This document shows positions 6,650-11,465 of a DNA stretch of 11,465 bases, one piece after another. The notes beneath the pieces are model-generated. The model saw nothing but the letters and a program-made list of their open reading frames with translations. It ran no database searches and was not told the DNA's origin. The stretch comes from Verrucomicrobiota bacterium (GTDB lineage Bacteria > Verrucomicrobiota > Verrucomicrobiia > Limisphaerales > JADLHS01), in assembly GCA_025360895.1 (NCBI GenBank), contig JANYBF010000613.1, forward strand, positions 1 through 11,465, given 5' to 3'. Position 1 is the first letter of the stretch. The number at the start of each line of letters is the position of its first letter. A program made the position numbers and the translations under genes.

Positions 6650-7093
6650 ATGAAGATCACGGACGTTTTGCGGGCGGAACATGCGGTGTTTCACCATCTG
6701 TTTGACCACGTCGAGGCGACGACCCCCCAGCTCCGGACGCTGGCCGAGGTAAAATCACTCGCACTGCTCGTGGATAAAGTCATGTCCCCCCACTCGCAGA
6801 CGGAAGACGAATTATTCATCAAACCCTTGGAACATTGCTTTGAACATATTGGGCATCGGGAGACATTTCACCAAGAGCACGAGTTGATCGAGACGACGTT
6901 CGTGAAGGTGCGCGCGGCTCGAACCCTGAAGGATGGCAAACTCCTGCTACTCGCCGTGATCGCCGTGTGCCGGAAACATTTCGAAAAGGAAGAGCGCATC
7001 GTGTTTCCACTGGCCGAGCGCGTGTTGAAGGCGAAGACGTTAACCGATTTAGGCGACGAATGGATGAAGCGCCGAGCGACAGCATTAAAGTGA
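6650..7093 (+). CDS. Hemerythrin (HHE) domain protein
   Basis: This 147-residue protein is almost entirely one four-helix hemerythrin/HHE cation-binding domain. Candidate di-iron ligands appear in the expected order: His11, His15 and His16 (RAEHAVFHHLFDH), His48 with Glu52 and Glu54 (SPHSQTEDELF), His74 and His77 (TFHQEHELIE), and His110 with Glu114 (CRKHFEKEERIVFP). Such single-domain proteins bind oxygen, NO or iron, or respond to oxidative and nitrosative stress. Which of these applies here is not shown. A frame opens earlier at a TTG (6617), but the ATG at 6650 gives MKITDVLRAEH, the usual beginning of the domain, and is preferred. No Shine-Dalgarno is seen. It is convergent with the TlpA-like gene, 41 bases away. 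Confidence 0.88.
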   Translation: MKITDVLRAEHAVFHHLFDHVEATTPQLRTLAEVKSLALLVDKVMSPHSQTEDELFIKPLEHCFEHIGHRETFHQEHELIETTFVKVRAARTLKDGKLLLLAVIAVCRKHFEKEERIVFPLAERVLKAKTLTDLGDEWMKRRATALK

Positions 7094-7134
7094 TTTGATC
7101 GGAGTCCGGCGATCTGTCACAAAATGTTTCTTCA

Positions 7135-7959
7135 TCACTTGGAATACTTGGTCATCAACCGTTCGAGCGCTTGCTCCTCCAAATAGACCGGCTGGCCCTC
7201 GAAACGCACAATTCCTTCGGGATCCATCAGCATTGCGTGCGGAATTCCCTGCACTTCCGCTGCCGCCCGCGTCCGCGCCTGGGGATCCGTCCCGATGTAA
7301 TAATCCACCCGCGGCGACGCCATTTTGCGCATATCCTCCGGGGACTCGTCGCTCAGGCCAATGACGACGAGGCGATCCTTAAACTTCGCTTGCAACGCGT
7401 TGAGGTGGGGAATGGATTGGCGACACGGGCCGCACCAAGTCGCCCAAAAATCGAGGAGTACGAATTTCCCCTTCACATCCGGTGTGGGGGTCAACCATTG
7501 TTCCACGACGATCTGCGGGGGCCGCTGGCCGCGAAAGGAATGCGCGTAGAGCTTGGTCACGACCGGATCGCCGTTGTCGTCGGTGACGGGAGCGGTTTCG
7601 TCCCCGGTAGGTGCGTTGGGTTTTGGGGCCGGCTTCCGGGCCGCAATCTCCTGGTGAAATCGTTGCGTGGCCAACACTTGCTGCTGCTCCACTTCACTGC
7701 TCTTCGCCGCATTGAAACGAAAACGCTTTTGTTCGTCAACACCGAGATTCTTGAGTTTGGCGTTCCCCATGCCCAGCGCATGTTTGAAATAGATGTCCGT
7801 AGCGGTAACGCTCGTCACGGTCACGTTACTATAAACCTCGCTGCCAACCTTAAGCGACGGCAGGAATTCAGCCGCAGCGAAACTTGTCACCGCCACCAGT
7901 AATTGGATGGCGACAAGTCCCGCCCCGATGCGTATTGCCGGTATTCTCCAGCTCTCCAT
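7135..7959 (-). CDS. TlpA/ResA-like thioredoxin-fold protein with N-terminal verrucomicrobial module
   Basis: This 274-residue protein starts with a signal peptide or anchor (hydrophobic residues ~11-28, ending SFAAA before EF). Residues ~33-95 (KVGSEVYSNVTVTSVTATD, then IYFKHALGMGNAKL, then EQKRFRFNA) resemble a short module I recall from many secreted verrucomicrobial proteins. A Pro- and Lys-rich, then acidic linker (~105-135) follows. The thioredoxin domain (~145-270) has the redox motif W175-C176-G177-P178-C179 and the cis-proline at 240 (VQGIPHAMLMDPEG). It should act in the periplasm as a thiol-disulfide reductase, possibly in cytochrome maturation or protein folding. Its ATG directly abuts the TGA of the M14 peptidase gene (TGAATG), implying co-transcription and translational coupling. 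No Shine-Dalgarno is visible. Confidence 0.88.
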   Translation of the reverse strand: MESWRIPAIRIGAGLVAIQLLVAVTSFAAAEFLPSLKVGSEVYSNVTVTSVTATDIYFKHALGMGNAKLKNLGVDEQKRFRFNAAKSSEVEQQQVLATQRFHQEIAARKPAPKPNAPTGDETAPVTDDNGDPVVTKLYAHSFRGQRPPQIVVEQWLTPTPDVKGKFVLLDFWATWCGPCRQSIPHLNALQAKFKDRLVVIGLSDESPEDMRKMASPRVDYYIGTDPQARTRAAAEVQGIPHAMLMDPEGIVRFEGQPVYLEEQALERLMTKYSK

Positions 7960-8763
7960 TCACGCGTTGGGAAGCAGCCGGCAAGCCAACGCGGCGTTGA
8001 CCCCGTTGACCAATGCGCTGATGCGCACGCTCAGGGGAAAATCCGACGGGGTTTCCAGCGTGTAAGAAAGTCGCGTCTTGTGGGTGAGCAACCAAAAGGT
8101 TTCAGGCCATTGTGGACGTGAATGCGGATCAAGGTTTGGGCGGATGACGCCACCTTTGGCTTCGCGACCCTCGATGATCTCGGAGAGGTCGAGCGGACAA
8201 ACCTTGGCCACATCGGCGACGATGGCTTCGGCGAGCGAGGGTTTATGGTCGGGATTCAATTCATAGACGTAAAAGCCGTGAGCTTCCCAGTCCTCGTGCA
8301 GGCAGAGGCAGAGGTCGAAACGCGGCTGCTTCTCCAGCCACGCAACATGGGCGCGGACCTCGGCGGACTGCAAATCCAGATAATCGCGATTGAGATCAAG
8401 GCCCCGGCCATTATCCCGACGATTTAGAGAAAAGCCGGTCGGGTTGAGACATGGATGCAAAATAATCTCGGCATTCGCCGGCCAATGGTTTTCCTGCAAC
8501 AGCCGCACTGCGGCCAGTGGACCGGCGGGCTCATCGCCGTGGATACCGGCGCTGATGTAAAGGCGGGGGGGGTAATGCGAGTCGCCAACGACCAGTGGCG
8601 GGCGCCCGAGCGCGAGGAAATTAAATTCCGCGGTTTGATGAAAACTCTCCGAATGCCAACCGTGATCCCGGGCGGCTTGATCAATGTCCCGCCAGAGCCT
8701 TGCTAGATTGACGGTCTCACCGAAATAACCGCCATGGTTTTTGTTGAGTCGTTGCATGGACAT
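7960..8763 (-). CDS. M14-family zinc carboxypeptidase-like protein
   Basis: This 267-residue protein has the M14 zinc site H75-x-x-E78 (SAGIHGDEPAG) with the third ligand His156 (CLHEDWEAHG). The substrate-binding Asn-Arg is at 125-126 (GLDLNRDYLD), and the general base is Glu237 (SYTLETPSDFP). The NPTGF at 108-112 and the order of motifs agree with the family. No signal peptide is seen, so it is likely cytoplasmic. M14 relatives include MpaA-type murein peptide amidases and succinylglutamate desuccinylase/aspartoacylase-type enzymes. The small size and TLETP motif suit an amidase or carboxypeptidase acting on small peptides, but the substrate is not determined. The gene starts at 8763 (a second in-frame ATG lies at 8757) and is divergent from the S9 peptidase. 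Its stop touches the TlpA-like start. Confidence 0.85.
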   Translation of the reverse strand: MSMQRLNKNHGGYFGETVNLARLWRDIDQAARDHGWHSESFHQTAEFNFLALGRPPLVVGDSHYPPRLYISAGIHGDEPAGPLAAVRLLQENHWPANAEIILHPCLNPTGFSLNRRDNGRGLDLNRDYLDLQSAEVRAHVAWLEKQPRFDLCLCLHEDWEAHGFYVYELNPDHKPSLAEAIVADVAKVCPLDLSEIIEGREAKGGVIRPNLDPHSRPQWPETFWLLTHKTRLSYTLETPSDFPLSVRISALVNGVNAALACRLLPNA

Positions 8764-8825
8764 TTGCCGGACATACAGAAAGGCCTCCGCGCCCCGCCGT
8801 CAAGCTTCGCGATGCGCGGACGGGC

Positions 8826-8852
8826 GAAGCCGTTTTCTGAAGCCGTTTTCTG
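8826..8852. repeat. 13-base tandem duplication in the divergent promoter region
   Basis: The unit GAAGCCGTTTTCT occurs twice in direct tandem followed by one further G, so 27 bases have an exact 13-base period. It lies 38 bases before the S9 peptidase start and 62 bases before the divergent M14 start. It may be a slippage product or a paired binding site. Confidence 0.85.
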
Positions 8853-8890
8853 CTGGTGGACACCCCGCGTCCCGGTTATCTCTGCCCGCG

Positions 8891-10816
8891 ATGAAATCAC
8901 GATGCTTTGGTCTTTTTGCCACCGTGTTCGCACTGGGAAATGTGCTAGCCCAGGTGCCCGAAAACCTCGTTACCGAAAAGGTGCCACCGATTCCACCCGA
9001 GCTAAAATCCGCCGTGGGCCGTTACCTCGAATTTCGCGCGGCCGGATTCAGTGACTGGCATCCGACGAAACGTGAGATGCTCATTACCACCCGGTTCGCC
9101 GACGTGACGCAGTTGCACATGGTAAAAATGCCGGGCGGCGCCCGGCGGCAGTTGACCTTTCTTCCGGAACCGGTCTCGGGTGGGTCCTTCGACCCGAAAC
9201 AAGGAGCCTTCGTTGTGTTCAGCCAGGACAGCGGCGGAGGCGAGTTTTTCCAACTCCATCGCTACGATCTGGCCGATGGCCGCATCACGCTGCTGACGGA
9301 TGGCAAATCGCGCAACACTGGACCGCGCTGGTCAAACTCGGGCAATTGGCTGGCCTATTCTTCCACGCGCCGTACCGGGCGCGATACGGACATCTTCGTG
9401 ATGGATCCGCGACAACCCGAGAGCGACCGGCTGGCGTTGCAAGTTAAAGGCGGTGGCTGGGGCGTACTGGATTGGTCGCCAGATGATAAACAGTTGCTGT
9501 TGAGCGAATACATTTCCATCAACGAAAGCCGGATTCACCTGTTGAATCACGCTTCCGGCGAGGTTCAACTGCTCACTCCGTCCGGCGGCGGGAAGGTTTC
9601 GTGGACGGGTGCATTATTCGCCAAGGATGGCAAATCCATTTTCGTCGTGACGGACAAGGATTCAGAATTTCAACGATTATGCCGTCTGGATCTAGCCACA
9701 AAGAAACTTACACCCTTTGGCGCAGAAGCCCGCGATGATGTGGAAGCTTTCGATTTGTCGGCGGACGGACGCAAGCTCGCCGTCGTCAGCAATCAGGAAG
9801 GCGTGAGTGTCCTGCGCCTGCTTGATGCCCGCTCGGGCAAAATACTGCGCACGCCTAAACTCCCACTCGGCGTCATCGGCGCAATGAAGTGGCACGCCAA
9901 CAATCGCGACTTGGCGTTCACACTGAGTTCCGCCCGCTCGCCCAACGATGTCTATGTGCTCGACGCCAAGACGGGAAAAACGGAGCGCTGGACCGAGAGC
10001 GAAACCGGCGGGCTCGATCCGGCGAACTTCGTCGAGCCGGAGTTGATCCGCGTGAAGAGCTTCGATGGCCTGCCGGTCTCCGCGTTTCTCTATCGGCCCG
10101 ATGCCAAAAAATTCCCCGGTCCCCGACCTGTACTGGTAAACATCCATGGCGGGCCGGAAGGCCAATCGCGACCAATCTTCCAAGCGCGAAACAACTATTA
10201 TCTCAACGCACTTGGAGTGGTGGTGTTGTACCCAAACGTGCGTGGTTCGACCGGCTTCGGCAAAACGTTTCTGACGTTGGACAACGGCTTCAAACGCGAG
10301 GATTCCGTGAACGACATCGGAGCGTTTCTAGATTGGATCGAGCGCGATGCGAGTCTGGACAAAGGGCGCGTGGCGGTCATCGGCGGTAGTTATGGCGGCT
10401 ACATGGTGTTGGCCAGCTTGGGCCACCATGGTCGCCGACTCCGTTGCGGCGTGGATGCGGTGGGAATCTCAAACTTCCTGACGTTTCTCAAGAACACCCA
10501 GGATTATCGCCGCGACCTGCGCCGCGTGGAATACGGCGACGAGCGCGACCCGGCGATGGCAGTGTTTCTGGGGAAAATCTCACCGGCAAATCACGCGGAC
10601 AAAATCCAGAAACCACTCTTTGTGATCCAAGGATTGAACGACCCACGCGTGCCCGCTTCCGAATCCGAGCAAATGGTAAAAGCCATTCGTGAGCACGGCG
10701 GCACAGCCTGGTATCTGATGGCGAAGGATGAAGGACACGGCTTCCAGAAGAAGCGCAACGTGGACTTCATGTTTCAGAGCACCGTGCTGTTTCTCCAAGA
10801 GCACTTGCTCAACTGA
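8891..10816 (+). CDS. Secreted S9-family (prolyl oligopeptidase family) serine peptidase
   Basis: This 641-residue protein begins with a signal peptide (MKSRCFGLFATVFALGNVLA, likely cut before QVPE). Residues ~45-390 form a beta-propeller of TolB/WD-like blades, for example GPRWSNSGNWLAYSS and LDWSPDDKQLLLSE. The C-terminal alpha/beta hydrolase domain (~400-641) has the oxyanion segment HGGP (419-422), nucleophile Ser500 (GGSYGGYM), Asp584 (GLNDPRVP) and His616 (DEGHGF), a complete triad. This matches dipeptidyl-peptidase or acylaminoacyl-peptidase-like S9 members, which cleave short peptides in the periplasm or outside the cell. The frame opens 50 codons earlier (8741), but that part is Arg-rich and overlaps the M14 gene; the signal peptide marks 8891 as the start. 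No Shine-Dalgarno is seen. It ends 15 bases from the convergent bioB fragment. Confidence 0.93.
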   Translation: MKSRCFGLFATVFALGNVLAQVPENLVTEKVPPIPPELKSAVGRYLEFRAAGFSDWHPTKREMLITTRFADVTQLHMVKMPGGARRQLTFLPEPVSGGSFDPKQGAFVVFSQDSGGGEFFQLHRYDLADGRITLLTDGKSRNTGPRWSNSGNWLAYSSTRRTGRDTDIFVMDPRQPESDRLALQVKGGGWGVLDWSPDDKQLLLSEYISINESRIHLLNHASGEVQLLTPSGGGKVSWTGALFAKDGKSIFVVTDKDSEFQRLCRLDLATKKLTPFGAEARDDVEAFDLSADGRKLAVVSNQEGVSVLRLLDARSGKILRTPKLPLGVIGAMKWHANNRDLAFTLSSARSPNDVYVLDAKTGKTERWTESETGGLDPANFVEPELIRVKSFDGLPVSAFLYRPDAKKFPGPRPVLVNIHGGPEGQSRPIFQARNNYYLNALGVVVLYPNVRGSTGFGKTFLTLDNGFKREDSVNDIGAFLDWIERDASLDKGRVAVIGGSYGGYMVLASLGHHGRRLRCGVDAVGISNFLTFLKNTQDYRRDLRRVEYGDERDPAMAVFLGKISPANHADKIQKPLFVIQGLNDPRVPASESEQMVKAIREHGGTAWYLMAKDEGHGFQKKRNVDFMFQSTVLFLQEHLLN

Positions 10817-10831
10817 GCGGTGTGCGCAACG

Positions 10832-11365
10832 CTATTTGGCGGCAGCCAATTCGCCTTCGGGTTCGCAAGCACCCGAGCCACAACCGCAACCAGCTTCGAC
10901 TTGATCGCTGAAGTCGTGGCTATCCCAATTGGGATCGAGGCCGAGATCCTTGATCATCTGTAAATCCTTTTCAACGGACTGATTTAGCGTGGTGAGATAA
11001 TTACCAACCATCAGGGCACTTGCCCCCGCCATAAAGATCATGCTTTGCGCATCGCGCAGATTCACGGTGCGACCACCGGCAATCATGATTTCCTGGCGCG
11101 GCAAAATAAAACGGAAGCACGCGATGGTTTTCAGAATTTCCATCACGGACAGCGGCTCATTCTTTTCAAATGGCGTGCCGGGAATCGGATTGAGGATGTT
11201 GATGGGCACAACGTTCGCCCCGATGGTCTTCAGTTCAAAGGCGAGATCACACCGGTCCGCGCGCGTTTCGCCCATGCCGATGATGCCGCCGGAACAGATT
11301 TTTAGCCCCGCTTTCTTCAAATAGCCGATGGTTTCGAGGCGATCCTCGAAACTGTGGGTGGTGCA
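10832..11365 (-). CDS. bioB: Biotin synthase BioB, C-terminal 177 residues (split by inversion junction)
   Basis: Homology begins at CTTHSFEDRLETI and runs to the stop at 10832. The order is KICSGGIIGMGET (the Cys matches E. coli Cys188, a [2Fe-2S] ligand), VVPINILNPIPGTPF, IMIAGGRTVNL (Arg matches E. coli Arg260), FMAGASALMVGNYLTT and KDLQMIKDLGLDPNW. BioB is the radical SAM enzyme that inserts sulfur into dethiobiotin, the last step of biotin synthesis. The C-terminus carries GCGCGSGAC, a Cys-rich tail not present in E. coli BioB. The frame stays open to an ATG at 11422, but the residues before CTTHS are not BioB-like: they are antisense to another BioB segment on the plus strand. The radical SAM CxxxCxxC part is absent from the window. 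This is a real gene broken at about 11366, probably by a chimeric join. Confidence 0.93.
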   Translation of the reverse strand, partial: CTTHSFEDRLETIGYLKKAGLKICSGGIIGMGETRADRCDLAFELKTIGANVVPINILNPIPGTPFEKNEPLSVMEILKTIACFRFILPRQEIMIAGGRTVNLRDAQSMIFMAGASALMVGNYLTTLNQSVEKDLQMIKDLGLDPNWDSHDFSDQVEAGCGCGSGACEPEGELAAAK

Positions 11366-11366
11366 A

Positions 11367-11465
11367 GTCCGTGAACTGAAAGCCGGGGGCAAGACGCGTC
11401 CCGATGCCTCGCTTGGTATCATTAAGAGCCAAAAAGTCGCCGACCGCCTGAAGGAAGCCGGCTTG
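11367..11465 (+). pseudogene. bioB: BioB internal segment in opposite orientation (head-to-head with the C-terminal part)
   Basis: The plus-strand frame from 11367 to the edge encodes 33 residues beginning VRELKAGGKTRPDASLGI and ending KVADRLKEAGL. This matches the BioB stretch that precedes the YNHNLETS motif (E. coli KAMGLEACMTLG through QRLANAGLDYYNHN). In an intact gene this segment would lie about 18 residues before the CTTHS that starts the minus-strand fragment, on the same strand. Here it is inverted relative to it. The position equal to E. coli Cys128 reads Asp. Neither a start nor a stop belongs to it. It is a displaced gene fragment, not an independent gene. Confidence 0.8.

Noticed and set aside
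7094..7134. Search for a bidirectional terminator between convergent hemerythrin and TlpA-like genes
   Set aside because: No stem-loop with T-runs is visible in the 41-base gap.

Overview
The window is a GC-rich bacterial fragment of ordinary housekeeping and accessory genes. No tRNA, rRNA, insertion sequence, CRISPR array or phage gene was seen. The taxonomic guess is Verrucomicrobiota, perhaps the Pedosphaera/Limisphaerales side. It rests on three things: the style of the biotin synthase C-terminus, a TlpA-like protein carrying an N-terminal module I associate with verrucomicrobial proteins, and starts that mostly lack a Shine-Dalgarno sequence. This is recognition from memory, not a search result. 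Genes are cut at both window edges, which fits a metagenomic or draft contig.

Layout, left to right. An N-terminal piece of an MFS transporter (minus strand) runs off the left edge. It is followed by a small two-helix membrane protein (plus) and a SirB1-family transglutaminase-like protein with a HEAT-like N-terminus (plus). Convergent with the latter is a ClsB-type cardiolipin synthase/phospholipase D protein (minus). Next come two NarL/FixJ-family response regulators (minus), neither with a histidine kinase in the window. The 423-base gap between them holds a clear intrinsic terminator for the upstream regulator, a promoter candidate, a threefold 10-base direct repeat and a possible 48-residue membrane peptide ORF. 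A Tet-like MFS exporter and a hemerythrin-domain protein follow on the plus strand. An M14-type zinc carboxypeptidase and a TlpA-like thioredoxin sit on the minus strand with stop and start codons directly abutting. A secreted S9 (prolyl oligopeptidase family) serine peptidase follows on the plus strand. The right edge holds the C-terminal part of biotin synthase BioB on the minus strand.

The most striking anomaly is at the right edge. The BioB reading frame on the minus strand loses homology at about position 11366. The last 99 bases encode an upstream segment of BioB on the plus strand. The two pieces belong to one gene but are joined head to head, which indicates a fold-back or inversion junction. 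An amplification or assembly chimera at a contig end is more likely than a real inversion. Within this split BioB, the position matching the E. coli Cys128 cluster ligand reads Asp, and the C-terminus carries a short Cys-rich tail.

Functionally, the only clear operon is M14 peptidase plus TlpA-like thioredoxin. The neighbouring divergent S9 peptidase gives this part a peptide-processing and envelope flavour. The two response regulators probably act on targets or kinases elsewhere. I did not find a convincing new multi-gene system.
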